Shown here one piece after another: positions 8,144 through 18,103 of a stretch of 64,000 nt of DNA; positions within the stretch are counted from its first letter, which is position 1, and the number at the start of each line of letters is the position of its first letter. The notes under the pieces were generated by a model. That model did not search any database and was not told the origin of the DNA. It worked only from the letters and a program-made list of their open reading frames with translations. The position numbers and the translations under genes are program-made. The stretch lies in NCBI RefSeq assembly GCF_000740795.1, contig NZ_JGYG01000014.1, forward strand, positions 17,352 to 81,351. Direction: 5' to 3'. The stretch is from Haematobacter massiliensis (GTDB lineage: Bacteria > Pseudomonadota > Alphaproteobacteria > Rhodobacterales > Rhodobacteraceae).

Positions 8144-9346
8144 ATGACCGAAGCCTATATCTGCGACTATATCCGCACCCCCATCGGCCGTTTCGGCGGG
8201 GCGCTTTCCTCGGTCCGCGCCGACGATCTGGGCGCGATCCCGATGAAGGCGCTGATGGACCGTAACGCGGGCATCGACTGGGAAGCCATTGACGACGTGA
8301 TCTACGGCTCCGCCAACCAGGCGGGCGAGGACAACCGCAACGTGGCGCGCATGTCCCTGCTGCTGGCGGGCCTGCCGGTCGCCGTGCCGGGAACCACGAT
8401 CAACCGGCTGTGCGGGTCCGGCATGGATGCCGTCATCATGGCGGCGCGCAGCATCAAGGCGGGCGAAGCCGAGATCATGATCGCAGGCGGCGTCGAGTCG
8501 ATGTCCCGCGCCCCCTTCGTGATGCCGAAGGCGGACACGGCCTTTTCCCGCAATGCCGAGATCTATGACACGACCATCGGCTGGCGCTTCGTCAACCCGC
8601 TGATGAAGGCGCAATATGGCGTCGATTCCATGCCGGAGACCGGCGAAAACGTGGCCGAGGATTTCCATATCAACCGCGAAGACCAGGACGCCTTCGCCCT
8701 CCGCTCCCAGGCCAAGGCCGCCGCAGCACAGGAAAATGGCCGGCTGGCCAAGGAAATCACCCCGGTGACCATTCCCCAGCGCAAGGGCGACCCGAAGGTG
8801 GTCGACAAGGACGAGCATCCCCGCGCCACCACGATGGAGGCGCTGGCCAAGCTCGGCACGCCGTTCCGCAAGGGCGGCACGGTGACGGCCGGCAATGCTT
8901 CCGGCGTGAATGACGGCGCCGCAGCGCTCATCATCGCTTCCGAAGCGGCGGTGAAGAAATATGGGCTGACACCCATCGCGCGCGTTCTGGGCGGTGCCGT
9001 CGCGGGCGTTCCGCCGCGGATCATGGGCATCGGCCCGGCACCCGCATCCAAGAAGCTGATGGCGCGGCTTGGCCTGACGGAGAAGGACTTCGACGTCATC
9101 GAGCTGAACGAAGCCTTCGCGAGCCAGGGCCTTGCCACGCTCCGCGATCTGGGCATCGCGGATGACGATCAGCGCGTGAACCGCAACGGCGGGGCCATCG
9201 CGCTCGGCCACCCGCTCGGCATGTCGGGCGCACGGATCACCGGCAGCGCCGCGCTCGAACTGCAGGAGACGGGCGGCAAGCGCTCTCTGTCCACGATGTG
9301 CATCGGCGTGGGCCAAGGGATCGCGGTGGCGCTCGAACGCGTCTGA
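8144..9346 (+). CDS. pcaF: 3-oxoadipyl-CoA / acetyl-CoA acyltransferase (thiolase)
   Basis: A 400-residue thiolase that splits 3-oxoadipyl-CoA into succinyl-CoA and acetyl-CoA, the last step of the beta-ketoadipate pathway. The acylated cysteine is C90 in NRLCGSGMDAV; the other active-site blocks are NEAFASQGL, GGAIALGHPLGMSGAR and the C-terminal CIGVGQG. It starts 10 bp after pcaJ with a GAGGA site, so pcaIJF is one operon, ended by a strong hairpin. The N-terminus (EAYICDYIRTPIGRFGGALS) is typical of PcaF rather than of biosynthetic thiolases. Confidence 0.92.
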   Translation: MTEAYICDYIRTPIGRFGGALSSVRADDLGAIPMKALMDRNAGIDWEAIDDVIYGSANQAGEDNRNVARMSLLLAGLPVAVPGTTINRLCGSGMDAVIMAARSIKAGEAEIMIAGGVESMSRAPFVMPKADTAFSRNAEIYDTTIGWRFVNPLMKAQYGVDSMPETGENVAEDFHINREDQDAFALRSQAKAAAAQENGRLAKEITPVTIPQRKGDPKVVDKDEHPRATTMEALAKLGTPFRKGGTVTAGNASGVNDGAAALIIASEAAVKKYGLTPIARVLGGAVAGVPPRIMGIGPAPASKKLMARLGLTEKDFDVIELNEAFASQGLATLRDLGIADDDQRVNRNGGAIALGHPLGMSGARITGSAALELQETGGKRSLSTMCIGVGQGIAVALERV

Positions 9347-9364
9347 CACTGACCAAACACAGCG

Positions 9365-9399
9365 AAAAGGGGCGGCGGGATCAATCCGCCGCCCCTTCT
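9365..9399. terminator. Bidirectional terminator between pcaF and the terC-like gene
   Basis: A perfect 10-bp stem, GGGGCGGCGG (9369-9378) with CCGCCGCCCC (9386-9395). TTCTCT follows on the + strand and TTTTCGC on the - strand, so it can end both convergent transcripts. Confidence 0.85.
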
Positions 9400-9400
9400 C

Positions 9401-10978
9401 TCATTCATTGACCCGCTGATGAGGTTCGTCCAGCCGCCGGATACGCACCTTGTCTATGGCGTGGCCGTTCATTGCCGTCACCTCGAACTCCAGCGCGCCC
9501 GCACTCACCCGTTCGCCCACGGCGGGCAGATGGCCGAGCTGCCACAGGATATAGCCGGCGAGCGTCGAATAGCGTTCGGTCGCATCCTCCAGATCGGTTT
9601 CCAGCAGGTTGGAGGCCCGCCGGATATCCACCCAGCCGCTGACCAGATAGGAGCCGTCGTCGAGCCGCTCCATAGTGGTTTCGTCGTCGTGCTCATCCGC
9701 GAAATCGCCGGCGATGGCTTCGAGGATGTCGGTTGGCGTGGCGATGCCTTCGATGGTGCCGAATTCGTCCACGATCACCGCCATCTGCACCGGCGTCTTG
9801 CGGAGCTGCTCCATGACGCGGAGCGCATTGACGCTTTCATGCAGCACAAGCGGCTGTTTCAGTGAGCGATCGAGGTTGATCGCCCCTTCCGCCAGAACAT
9901 CCCGCATCAGGTCGCGGGTAAGCGCTACGCCCACGAAGTTTTCGATGCTGCCCCGCGCGACCAGATACCGCGAATGCCCTTCGCGCAGGATCTGCTCCTG
10001 CAGCGCCGCAACGGGCATGTTCAGATCGAGCCAGTCGATCTCCGTCCGTGGCGTCATGACGGAGGTCGCGGGGCGTTCCGCCAGCGTCAGGACACCCCGG
10101 ATCATCTCCTGCTCCTCCGCGCCGAACAGGCCCGCCTCGCTCGACTGCTGGGCAATCACCTCGGCGTCGCCCGACAGCTCTCCCGAGGACCGGGACCGCC
10201 CGCCGAGCATGCGCAGCACCGCCTCCGCCGCCCTGTCCCGCATGTCGCCGGAGGTCAGCGACCGCTCCCGGTTACGACGGCTGATCTGGTTCAGCGCCTC
10301 GACCATCACCGAGAACCCGATGGCAGCATAGAGATATCCCTTCGGCAGGTGGTAGCCGAAGCCCTCCACCACCAGCGAGAACCCGATCATCATCAGGAAG
10401 CCGAGGCACAGGATCACCACCGTCGGATGGCGCGAGACGAAGGCCATCAGCGGCTTGGCCATCAGCAGCATCACGCCCACCGCGATGATGACCGCGATCA
10501 TCATGACGGAGACATGTTGCACCATGCCGACCGCCGTAATCACGCTGTCGAGCGAGAAGATGGCGTCCAGCACGATGATCTGCACGATGACCTGCCAGAA
10601 CACCGCATGGGCCACGCGCTGTTCCTTGTGCGCCATGTGGCCTTCCAGCCGTTCGTGCAGTTCCATCGTCCCCTTGAACAGCAGAAAGACGCCGCCCACG
10701 ATCAGGATGATGTCGCGCCAGGAGAAGCTGTACCCCCCCAGTGAAAACACGGGCTGGGTCAGCGTCACGATCCACGCGATGGAGGCCAGCAGCCCCAGCC
10801 GCATGACGAGCGCAAGCGTAAGGCCGATGATCCGCGCCTTGTCACGCTGATGCGGCGGCAGCTTGTCGGCCAGAACGGCGATGAAGACGAGGTTGTCGAT
10901 GCCGAGAACGATTTCCAGAACGACGAGCGTGGCAAGCCCCACCCAAGCCGACGGATCGGACATCCATTCAAAGAACAT
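9401..10978 (-). CDS. TerC-family membrane protein with CBS and CorC/HlyC domains
   Basis: A 525-residue three-part protein. Residues 1-240 form a TerC-type membrane region with the acidic motifs [11 protein letters not shown] and [12 protein letters not shown] that are thought to bind metal. A linker is followed by two CBS domains (about 300-420: [12 protein letters not shown] and [21 protein letters not shown]) and a CorC_HlyC domain at the end. This is the YoaE/YegH architecture. TerC proteins are linked to manganese export and metal homeostasis; the CBS pair probably senses nucleotides. The upstream leader folds into three strong hairpins, suggesting regulation at the RNA level. Confidence 0.88.
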   Translation of the reverse strand: MFFEWMSDPSAWVGLATLVVLEIVLGIDNLVFIAVLADKLPPHQRDKARIIGLTLALVMRLGLLASIAWIVTLTQPVFSLGGYSFSWRDIILIVGGVFLLFKGTMELHERLEGHMAHKEQRVAHAVFWQVIVQIIVLDAIFSLDSVITAVGMVQHVSVMMIAVIIAVGVMLLMAKPLMAFVSRHPTVVILCLGFLMMIGFSLVVEGFGYHLPKGYLYAAIGFSVMVEALNQISRRNRERSLTSGDMRDRAAEAVLRMLGGRSRSSGELSGDAEVIAQQSSEAGLFGAEEQEMIRGVLTLAERPATSVMTPRTEIDWLDLNMPVAALQEQILREGHSRYLVARGSIENFVGVALTRDLMRDVLAEGAINLDRSLKQPLVLHESVNALRVMEQLRKTPVQMAVIVDEFGTIEGIATPTDILEAIAGDFADEHDDETTMERLDDGSYLVSGWVDIRRASNLLETDLEDATERYSTLAGYILWQLGHLPAVGERVSAGALEFEVTAMNGHAIDKVRIRRLDEPHQRVNE

Positions 10979-11081
10979 TAGGAAAATCCTGTTGGAGTGT
11001 TCGGTGCAGCATATGCCCCGGCCCGCGTCACGGCAGACGGAACTCCATCGCGGAAACTCGACATGTCAAGACAAGCGGACA

Positions 11082-11140
11082 GGGGGGCTGGCCCCCTTCG
11101 TCGTGGTCCCTCTCCGGGACTGTCGTCCTCCGGGGGAGGA
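11082..11140 (-). promoter_or_regulatory. Three consecutive stem-loops in the terC-like gene leader
   Basis: In the order read by the terC transcript: TCCTCC/GGAGGA (11126-11140), GTCCC/GGGAC (11106-11120) and a GC-only hairpin around GGGGG...CCCCC (11083-11096). They begin about 100 bp from the terC start codon. TerC genes are often under the manganese riboswitch yybP-ykoY, but I do not see that consensus clearly, so the role is open. Confidence 0.4.
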
Positions 11141-11415
11141 AACGTGTCTGAATGCGAGGGCATTCTTCCGCTCTTTATGCTGCCCGCAAAGCCTAGCGCA
11201 GCCATACGTGTCCCGCAACCGGCCTGCAGCGCCCGGGCTGCGGCGAATTGCTACAGCCTCCGCGCCAAGCACTCCGTCATCCTGCCTGAGAGACGGTCGT
11301 TTCGCGCGCCCTGCCCCGTCCGCCGGCCGTTGCAAAGCCGCAGGACGGCGGGGCGCAAAAAGTGCGATTTTCCGTCTTGCACCCCCCCGCGCCCTTCGCT
11401 AAACACCGCCGCAGT

Positions 11416-11490
<75 letters not shown>

Positions 11491-11494
11491 TCTA

Positions 11495-11545
11495 CCGGAA
11501 AGCATCTGCATCCTTGCGATAACCCGATCCTTTCCGGGCCTGCTT
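11495..11545 (+). terminator. Possible terminator after tRNA-Gln
   Basis: Arms CCGGAAAG (11495-11502) and CTTTCCGG (11530-11537) are perfectly complementary with a 27-nt loop, followed by GCCTGCTTTT. The long loop makes it a weak candidate. Confidence 0.35.
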
Positions 11546-11614
11546 TTGCCAACCTCTAGGCGATGATGGATCATCCGCCACTCCCCCATGCAGGACGGGT
11601 GACGGCGAAGGGTT

Positions 11615-12670
11615 TCAGACCACCTCCACCCTCACCGGACCCTCCGTCACCTCCCCGGCAAGGCTGGCGCGGTCATAGCCCGCGGCGCGGATGCGGGCGA
11701 GCGTTGCCTCCGCGGCCTCCGGCGCGACGGCGACCAGCAGCCCCCCCGAGGTCTGCGGATCCGTGAGCAGCTTCAATCGCCAGTCGGGCAAACCTTCGGG
11801 CAACACCACGTCCCCGCCATAACTGGCCCAGTTCCGGGTCGAAGCGCCCGTCGCCAGCCCCCCTTCTGCCAGTGCCTCGGCATGGGCAAGGACAGGCAGC
11901 GCCCCCATCTCAAGACGCAGACCGAGGCCCGCGCCCTTCGCCATCTCCAGCCCGTGCCCCAGAATGCCGAAGCCGGTGACATCGGTAATCGCATGCACCG
12001 CCGGGTCGCGGGACAGCTCTCCCCCGATCCGGTTGAGAAGCGTCGTCGTCGCGATCATCTCCTCGTAGCCGCCGGAAGGCAGAACGCCTTTCTTGATGGC
12101 GGCGGAATAGATGCCGACGCCCAACCCCTTGGTGAGGATGAGCTTGTCGCCTGCCTGCGCGGCGCCGTTGCGACGGATATCCTCGGGCGCGGCCAGCCCG
12201 ATGACGGCAAGGCCGTAGATCGGCTCCGGCGCGTCGATGGAGTGGCCCCCCGCAACCGGAATGCCCGCCTCCGCACAGATCTCCGCGCCCCCGGCCAGAA
12301 TGGCCCTGACAGTCGGCACGGAAAGCTTGTCGATCGGCATGCCGAGAATGGCGAGCGCCATGATCGGCCGGCCGCCCATGGCATAGATGTCGGAGATCGC
12401 ATTCGTCGCGGCGATACGCCCGAAATCGCGCGGATCATCCACCATCGGCATGAAGAAATCCGCCGTGGCGATCACACAGGTCCTGTCATCCACCTGCCAG
12501 ACCGCCGCATCGTCCGAACTTTCGTTCCCCACCAGAAGCTGGGGGAAGGCCTGCGCCAACGGCTGTTCGGCCAGAAGGTCACGCAGGACGGATGGCGCGA
12601 GCTTGCAGCCGCAGCCGCCTCCATGCGCCAGCGAGGTGAGCCGGGGTTCGGAAAAGATCTGATCGGACAT
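11615..12670 (-). CDS. selD: Selenide, water dikinase (selenophosphate synthetase)
   Basis: A 351-residue enzyme that makes selenophosphate from selenide and ATP, the selenium donor for selenocysteine and 2-selenouridine. The active-site loop GGGCGCK has cysteine (C20) where some relatives carry selenocysteine, with the ATP-binding lysine K23 next to it. Further family blocks are [32 protein letters not shown], the [18 protein letters not shown] loop and [11 protein letters not shown]. The ATG at 12668-12670 gives the usual N-terminus; the frame opens nine codons earlier. No selA, selB or selU is in the window, so the use of the product is not visible here. It is divergent from the next gene. 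Confidence 0.93.
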   Translation of the reverse strand: MSDQIFSEPRLTSLAHGGGCGCKLAPSVLRDLLAEQPLAQAFPQLLVGNESSDDAAVWQVDDRTCVIATADFFMPMVDDPRDFGRIAATNAISDIYAMGGRPIMALAILGMPIDKLSVPTVRAILAGGAEICAEAGIPVAGGHSIDAPEPIYGLAVIGLAAPEDIRRNGAAQAGDKLILTKGLGVGIYSAAIKKGVLPSGGYEEMIATTTLLNRIGGELSRDPAVHAITDVTGFGILGHGLEMAKGAGLGLRLEMGALPVLAHAEALAEGGLATGASTRNWASYGGDVVLPEGLPDWRLKLLTDPQTSGGLLVAVAPEAAEATLARIRAAGYDRASLAGEVTEGPVRVEVV

Positions 12671-12791
12671 GGCAGAAGCTCCGTTCTCAACCTGCAAAGT
12701 CTCGCACGTGGCCTGCCCGGGGTCGAGGCCTGGTTTGCCTCTGGCCCTCGCCCGCTATATTCCCATGTGGAACACATGAAGGAGGGACGCC

Positions 12792-14006
12792 ATGCGTCTT
12801 TTGTCCTGCGCAACCTTGGCCACGGTGATCGTGGGGGGTGCCGCCTTTGCCCAGCAACGCGACGTGACGGGAGAACTCACCTACCGGGAGCGGATCGCCT
12901 TGCCGGATGGCGCGGTCGCAAGTCTGGAACTGCGCGATGAGACGGGACGGGTGGTCGCCGCGCGGGATTTCGGAACCGAAGGGCGGCAGGTGCCGATCCC
13001 GTTCGACATCAAGGGACCGGCCGATATTCCGCTGGTATTGCGCGGCGCCATCCAGCTCGGGGGAGAGGTGAGGTGGGTGTCGGATGCCACGCCCATCGCC
13101 TCGGGAAGCGGCCCGGTGGCCGTACCTCCGCTGAGGATGCATCAGCACATGTCGATGGGTTTCGCCTCCACCTATCGCTGCGGTGACCGGCTGGTGGAGA
13201 TCGGCTTCGTCAACGACGGAGCGCGCATGCGGATAGGGGCTGACTACTACGATCTTCACGAAGCCAAAACCGCCTCTGGTGCGAAGTATGAGGCAGAGGA
13301 TGACCCGGGAACCTTTGTCTGGAGCAAGGGACCGGCCGTCACCGTGAGTCTTGGCGGCGGAGCGCTTCCGGAGTGCCAGATCGACATAGACAGCACCGCC
13401 AATGCCGATTTCATGGCGCGGGGCAATGAGCCGGGCTGGAGCCTCGCGCTCACCAACGGCAGCTTCACCTTTACCCCGCAGGAGGGCGAAAGCATCTCGG
13501 GCCATCTCTCCCCCCCGGAAGTGATGCCTCAGGGCCGCCGCTACACCGGCGGAAGCGACGTGGTTCTGGCAATCGCGGATGCCGTCTGCAGGGATTCCAT
13601 GACCGGGCTGCCTTTCCCGCGCCAGGTGACAGTTATGGCCGGAGAGCGGGAGTTCAAAGGCTGCGGCGGAGCGCCCGAACAACTCCTCATCGGGCAGGAC
13701 TGGCAGGTGGAGGATATCGGCGGCGGCGGGATCATCGACAACTCCCAGGTCACGCTGCGCTTCGCTAACGGGCGTGTGTCGGGGCGCGCTGGCTGCAACG
13801 GCTACTTCGCGGGCTATGAGCTGACGGGGGAGACGCTGCGCTTCCAGCAGGCGGGCGCGACCATGATGGCCTGTGCCCCGGCCCTGATGGATCAGGAGCG
13901 GAAGTTCCTCGACACGCTGGCAACCGTCACGGGGTTCGACTTTTCCGACGACGGGGCGCTGCTGCTGAAGTCAGGGGACGAGACGGTGCTCAAGGCCCGC
14001 CACTGA
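12792..14006 (+). CDS. Exported multidomain envelope protein (YbaY, MliC-like, NEPGW and META domains)
   Basis: A 404-residue protein with a signal peptide (MRLLSCATLATVIVGGAAFAQ). Four modules can be read: a YbaY-like beta domain (about 22-115), an MliC-like lysozyme-inhibitor domain (about 125-195, YRCGDRL...ASGAKYEA...WSKG...PECQ with two cysteines), a domain with the RGNEPGWSLAL signature of COG3650 (about 205-295), and a C-terminal META/HslJ domain (about 300-404, GRVSGRAGCNGYFAGYEL). All are periplasmic or outer-membrane stress modules. The role is inferred as envelope protection, possibly against host or protist lysozyme. It is convergent with putR, and the ends overlap by 17 bp. Confidence 0.8.
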   Translation: MRLLSCATLATVIVGGAAFAQQRDVTGELTYRERIALPDGAVASLELRDETGRVVAARDFGTEGRQVPIPFDIKGPADIPLVLRGAIQLGGEVRWVSDATPIASGSGPVAVPPLRMHQHMSMGFASTYRCGDRLVEIGFVNDGARMRIGADYYDLHEAKTASGAKYEAEDDPGTFVWSKGPAVTVSLGGGALPECQIDIDSTANADFMARGNEPGWSLALTNGSFTFTPQEGESISGHLSPPEVMPQGRRYTGGSDVVLAIADAVCRDSMTGLPFPRQVTVMAGEREFKGCGGAPEQLLIGQDWQVEDIGGGGIIDNSQVTLRFANGRVSGRAGCNGYFAGYELTGETLRFQQAGATMMACAPALMDQERKFLDTLATVTGFDFSDDGALLLKSGDETVLKARH

Positions 14007-14499
14007 ACACGGGGGATTCGTCCTTCACCGCCTCCATCGCGACAAAGGTCGAGGTGGAGGCGACATGCGGGAGAGTGGACAGCTTTTCCCCCAGCACCGC
14101 GCGATAGTCGGCGATATCGCCCGTCCGCACCTTCAGCAGATAGTCGAAGGAGGCAGCCATCATGTGGCACTCCTCCACCTCCGGGATCAACTGCACCGCG
14201 CGGTTGAACGCCTGCAAGGCCACCTCCCGGGTGTCAGACAGCCGAACCTCGACAAAGGCCACATGTGCGAGGCCCAGTCGGATCGGGTCCAGCACCGCGC
14301 GATAGCCCTTGATGTAGCCTGCCTCTTCCAGCCGCTTCACCCGCGCCTGAACCGGGGACTTGGACAGGCCCACCTTGCGCGCCAGTTCCGTCACCGGCAG
14401 CCGTCCGTCCACCGACAGGGAGCGCAGGATGGCCCGATCAAACCGGTCCAGATCGTCGCTTTGCATGTCAAACCGCGGCGCTGCTACTTTTCGGTCCAT
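13990..14499 (-). CDS. putR: Lrp/AsnC-family regulator, PutR-type activator of putA
   Basis: A 169-residue Lrp/AsnC regulator: winged helix (LDRFDRAILRSLSVDGRLPVTELARKVGLSKSPVQARVKRLEEAGYI) followed by the ligand-binding RAM domain (AFVEVRLSD...DYLLKVRTGD). Its position, divergent from putA, is that of PutR, the proline-responsive activator known in Rhodobacter and Agrobacterium. The ATG at 14497-14499 has AGAAGG just upstream; the ATG at 14464-14466 gives a shorter protein without a visible site. The start region overlaps one of two 12-bp direct repeats that may be its own operator. Confidence 0.85.
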   Translation of the reverse strand: MDRKVAAPRFDMQSDDLDRFDRAILRSLSVDGRLPVTELARKVGLSKSPVQARVKRLEEAGYIKGYRAVLDPIRLGLAHVAFVEVRLSDTREVALQAFNRAVQLIPEVEECHMMAASFDYLLKVRTGDIADYRAVLGEKLSTLPHVASTSTFVAMEAVKDESPVFSGGP

Positions 14500-14539
14500 C
14501 CGCCTTCTCTTGTGCTGAATGCAGGCAATCCGCCTTCTC
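14498..14539. promoter_or_regulatory. Direct repeats in the putR-putA intergenic region (probable PutR sites)
   Basis: ATCCGCCTTCTC occurs at 14498-14509 and again at 14528-14539, 30 bp apart start to start (about three helical turns). An inverted, imperfect third copy (GAGAAAAGCGGAT) lies at 14568-14580 over the putA start. Phased repeats of this kind fit an Lrp-type octamer. Confidence 0.5.
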
Positions 14540-14578
14540 AAAGGGGTATATCATGGGTGAATAACGGGAGAAAAGCGG

Positions 14579-17500
14579 ATGCGCGACGCGGCGATGGACC
14601 TTCAGACAAAGATCGAAGCCCTGACATTGGCAGAGGAAGGCCCCCTCCTTGCCCGACTGATGGAGGAAGCGCGGTTGTCGTTGGAGGACCGCGCCCGGAT
14701 CGCCGCCAAAGGAGCGGAACTGGTTCGCCTGATCCGGGAAAGCGCGAAACCCGGGCTGATGGAAGTGTTTCTTGCCGAATACGGCCTGTCCACCGATGAG
14801 GGTATCTCGCTCATGTGTCTGGCAGAGGCGCTGCTGCGCGTCCCGGATGCCGAGACAATGGATGCGCTGATAGAGGACAAGATCGCCCCGTCGGACTGGG
14901 GCAGGCATCTGGGCAAATCCTCCTCCAGCCTCGTCAATGCCTCCACCTGGGCGCTGATGCTGACCGGGCGGGTGCTGGACGAGCGGGAGCCGGGCGTGGC
15001 GGGCCATCTGCGTGCCGCCGTGCGGCGTCTGGGCGAGCCGGTGATCCGGGGCGCCGTTTCCCGCGCGATGAAGGAAATGGGGCGACAATTCGTCCTTGGC
15101 GAGACGATCCAGTCGGCCATGAAGCGCGCAGAGGGAATGGAGGCGAAAGGCTTCACCTATTCCTACGACATGCTGGGAGAGGCCGCGCGGACGGAGGCGG
15201 ACGCCCGCCGCTATCACCTCGACTACTCCCGCGCGATCACGGCAATCGCCGCCGCCGCGAAGGGCAGCGACATCCGCTCCAATCCCGGCATCTCTGTGAA
15301 ATTCTCCGCCCTGCATCCGCGCTACGAAGTGGCAAAGCGCGCGCGCGTCATGGAGGAGCTGGTGCCCCGCGTGCGGGCGCTCGCCGGTCTCGCCCGTGCG
15401 GCGAACCTCGGCTTCAATGTCGATGCGGAGGAAGCGGACAGGCTGACCCTCTCGCTCGAGGTGATCGAGGCGGTGCTGTCGGACCCCGCGCTGAAGGGCT
15501 GGGACGGTTTTGGCGTGGTCGTTCAGGCCTATGGCAAGCGCTGCGGGCCAGTGATCGACCGTCTCTACGATCTCGCCACCCGGCTCGACCGCAGGATCAT
15601 GGTGCGTCTGGTGAAAGGCGCCTACTGGGACAGCGAGATCAAGCGCGCGCAGGTGCTGGGGCTGGACGGGTTCCCCGTATTCACCCGCAAGGCCGCGACC
15701 GATGTGAGCTATATCGCCAATGCGCGGAAGCTGCTCGGCATGACGGACCGGATTTATCCGCAGTTCGCAGGCCACAACGCCCATACCGTTGCGGCGATCC
15801 TCGACATGGCGACCGACCCCGACGCCTTCGAGTTTCAGCGTCTGCACGGCATGGGAGAGCGCCTCCACGACATCGTGCACGAGCGGGAGGGCACCCGGTG
15901 CCGCATCTATGCGCCGGTCGGGGCGCATCGCGACCTGCTGGCCTATCTTGTCCGCCGCCTGCTGGAGAACGGTGCGAACTCCTCCTTCGTGAACCAGATC
16001 GTCGATGAGGATGTGCCCGCCGAAACCGTCGCCGCCGACCCGTTCGCCGAGGTGGAGGCGCATCTGGCCGATGCGCATAACCCGGTGATCCGCCGCCCTG
16101 CCGAGATATTCGAGCCGAGCCGCGGCAATTCACGGGGCTTCGATCTGACCGACGCGGGCGATCTCTCCCGGATAGAGGCCGCACGCACGCCATTCCTCAC
16201 CGCCCGGTTCCGTGCTGCGCCGATCCTTGCGCGACCCGTCACGGGCGGCGAGCCTGTCACCGTGATGAACCCCGCCGATCCCGCCGATACCGTCGGCACC
16301 GCGGTTTTCGCAACACCCGATCAGGTGGAGGCCGCACTCGAAGCGGCCCGGCCATGGAATGCCCCTGCCGCCGACCGCGCCGCCGTGCTGAAACAGGCCG
16401 CCGATCTCTACGAGGCCGATTTCGGCCGCCTCTTCGCCCTGCTCTCGCGAGAGGCTGGAAAGACGCAGGCCGATGCGGTGGCGGAGCTGCGGGAGGCGGC
16501 CGACTTCCTGCGCTACTACGCCGAAGGTGCGACCGCCCTTCCCCATCCCGCTCGCGGCACCTTCGCCTGTATCTCTCCGTGGAACTTCCCGCTCGCCATC
16601 TTCACCGGTCAGATCGCCGCGGCGCTTGCCGCCGGAAACGCGGTGATCGCGAAGCCGGCAGAGCAGACCCCGCTCATCGCCGCACTTGCCGTGGAGCTTC
16701 TGTTGAAGGCGGGCGTTCCCGCAACCGCCCTGCAACTGCTGCCCGGCGACGGCGGCGTGGGCGCCCGGCTTACTTCCGATCCGCGGATAGACGGTGTGGC
16801 CTTCACCGGCTCCACGGAGACCGCGCTGGCTATCCGCAAGGCCATGGCGGAGCATCTCTCCCCCGGCGCCCCCCTGATCGCGGAGACCGGCGGCCTGAAC
16901 GCGATGATCGTGGATTCCACTGCCTTGCCCGAGCAGGCTGTCCGCGACATCGTCGCCTCCGCCTTCCAGTCCGCCGGGCAGCGCTGCTCCGCGCTTCGCT
17001 GCCTCTATGTGCAGGAGGATGTGGCGCCCAGTGTCACGCATATGCTCTTCGGCGCGATGGATGAGCTTGCTCTTGGCAACCCGTGGACGCTCACCACCGA
17101 CATCGGCCCGGTGATCGACGCCGAAGCCGCCTCAGGCATCGCGGCTCATGTCGCACGGGCGCGCAGCGAAGGGCGGCTGCTGAAAGACGTTTCCGCCCCC
17201 GGCACCGGCCATTTCATCGCGCCCGCTGTCATTCGCGTCTCCTCCATCACCGATATCGGGCAGGAAATCTTCGGCCCCGTTCTGCACCTTGCCACTTTCC
17301 GCGCGGGGGAGATCGACAGGGTCATCGACGCGATCAACGCTACCGGTTACGGGCTGACCTTCGGCTTGCACACCCGGATCGACGACCGGGTACAGGAGGT
17401 GGTGGAGCGCATCCACGCAGGCAATATATACGTCAACCGCAACCAGATCGGCGCAGTCGTCGGTTCGCAACCCTTCGGCGGCGAGGGCCTTTCCGGCACC

Positions 17501-18028
17501 GGCCCGAAGGCGGGCGGGCCAAACTACCTCGCGCGCTTCACGCTTTTCGATGCCCCCAAGGCAGAAAGCACGGACAAGGCGGAAGCTGATCTGGTGTCTC
17601 TCCGCGGCGCGCTCGCCCGCTCCTCCGCTGCTGCGGAGCAAACGGTGCTGATGCCCGGCCCCACGGGCGAATCGAACCGACTGGAGCTCCGCCCGCGCGC
17701 GCCGATCCTGTGCCTCGGTCCCGGTGATGCGACGCGCGCGGCTCAGAAAGCGGCGGTGGAGCGCCTGGGGGGCAGAGCGGTTGTCGTCAGCGGATGCCTG
17801 CCGCCTGAAGAGCTCGCCACGGTGACAGGTGTCTCCGGCGCGCTCTGGTGGGGCGACGCGGCAGCGGGGCGCGCCTATGCCAAGGCGCTCGCCGCGCGCA
17901 AGGGGCAGATCCTGCCACTCATCACCGCTGAGCCGGACGCAGGTCACGTGCTGATCGAACGTCATCTCTGCGTGGACACCACCGCCTCGGGGGGCAATGC
18001 GGCCCTCCTCGCGGACGTCGGAGAATAA
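14579..18028 (+). CDS. putA: Bifunctional proline dehydrogenase / delta-1-pyrroline-5-carboxylate dehydrogenase
   Basis: A 1149-residue enzyme that oxidises proline to glutamate in two steps at the inner membrane. An N-terminal arm region is followed by the FAD-dependent proline dehydrogenase barrel (about 150-440, with NVDAEEADRL, RLVKGAYWDSEIKRAQ and FAGHNAHTV). The NAD-dependent aldehyde dehydrogenase follows (about 530-1000), with SPWNFPLAIF, the catalytic glutamate in AETGGLNAMIVDS and catalytic cysteine C803 in SAGQRCSALRC. A C-terminal domain closes the substrate tunnel. There is no N-terminal ribbon-helix-helix, so it is not a self-regulating PutA; the divergent putR supplies control. 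An ATG five codons in (14594) is an alternative start. Confidence 0.95.
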   Translation: MRDAAMDLQTKIEALTLAEEGPLLARLMEEARLSLEDRARIAAKGAELVRLIRESAKPGLMEVFLAEYGLSTDEGISLMCLAEALLRVPDAETMDALIEDKIAPSDWGRHLGKSSSSLVNASTWALMLTGRVLDEREPGVAGHLRAAVRRLGEPVIRGAVSRAMKEMGRQFVLGETIQSAMKRAEGMEAKGFTYSYDMLGEAARTEADARRYHLDYSRAITAIAAAAKGSDIRSNPGISVKFSALHPRYEVAKRARVMEELVPRVRALAGLARAANLGFNVDAEEADRLTLSLEVIEAVLSDPALKGWDGFGVVVQAYGKRCGPVIDRLYDLATRLDRRIMVRLVKGAYWDSEIKRAQVLGLDGFPVFTRKAATDVSYIANARKLLGMTDRIYPQFAGHNAHTVAAILDMATDPDAFEFQRLHGMGERLHDIVHEREGTRCRIYAPVGAHRDLLAYLVRRLLENGANSSFVNQIVDEDVPAETVAADPFAEVEAHLADAHNPVIRRPAEIFEPSRGNSRGFDLTDAGDLSRIEAARTPFLTARFRAAPILARPVTGGEPVTVMNPADPADTVGTAVFATPDQVEAALEAARPWNAPAADRAAVLKQAADLYEADFGRLFALLSREAGKTQADAVAELREAADFLRYYAEGATALPHPARGTFACISPWNFPLAIFTGQIAAALAAGNAVIAKPAEQTPLIAALAVELLLKAGVPATALQLLPGDGGVGARLTSDPRIDGVAFTGSTETALAIRKAMAEHLSPGAPLIAETGGLNAMIVDSTALPEQAVRDIVASAFQSAGQRCSALRCLYVQEDVAPSVTHMLFGAMDELALGNPWTLTTDIGPVIDAEAASGIAAHVARARSEGRLLKDVSAPGTGHFIAPAVIRVSSITDIGQEIFGPVLHLATFRAGEIDRVIDAINATGYGLTFGLHTRIDDRVQEVVERIHAGNIYVNRNQIGAVVGSQPFGGEGLSGTGPKAGGPNYLARFTLFDAPKAESTDKAEADLVSLRGALARSSAAAEQTVLMPGPTGESNRLELRPRAPILCLGPGDATRAAQKAAVERLGGRAVVVSGCLPPEELATVTGVSGALWWGDAAAGRAYAKALAARKGQILPLITAEPDAGHVLIERHLCVDTTASGGNAALLADVGE

Positions 18029-18103
18029 GCTTCGGGAGGGTGTGGAAAAGTTGTCTTTTGCCTCTGGACAGCCCCCGCACCCCCCGCTATACCGCCCCCG
18101 TGT

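Noticed and set aside
11050..11140. A yybP-ykoY manganese riboswitch before the terC-like gene.
   Set aside because: Context is right and hairpins are present, but I could not line up the conserved bulges of that class; listed only as an unexplained structured leader.
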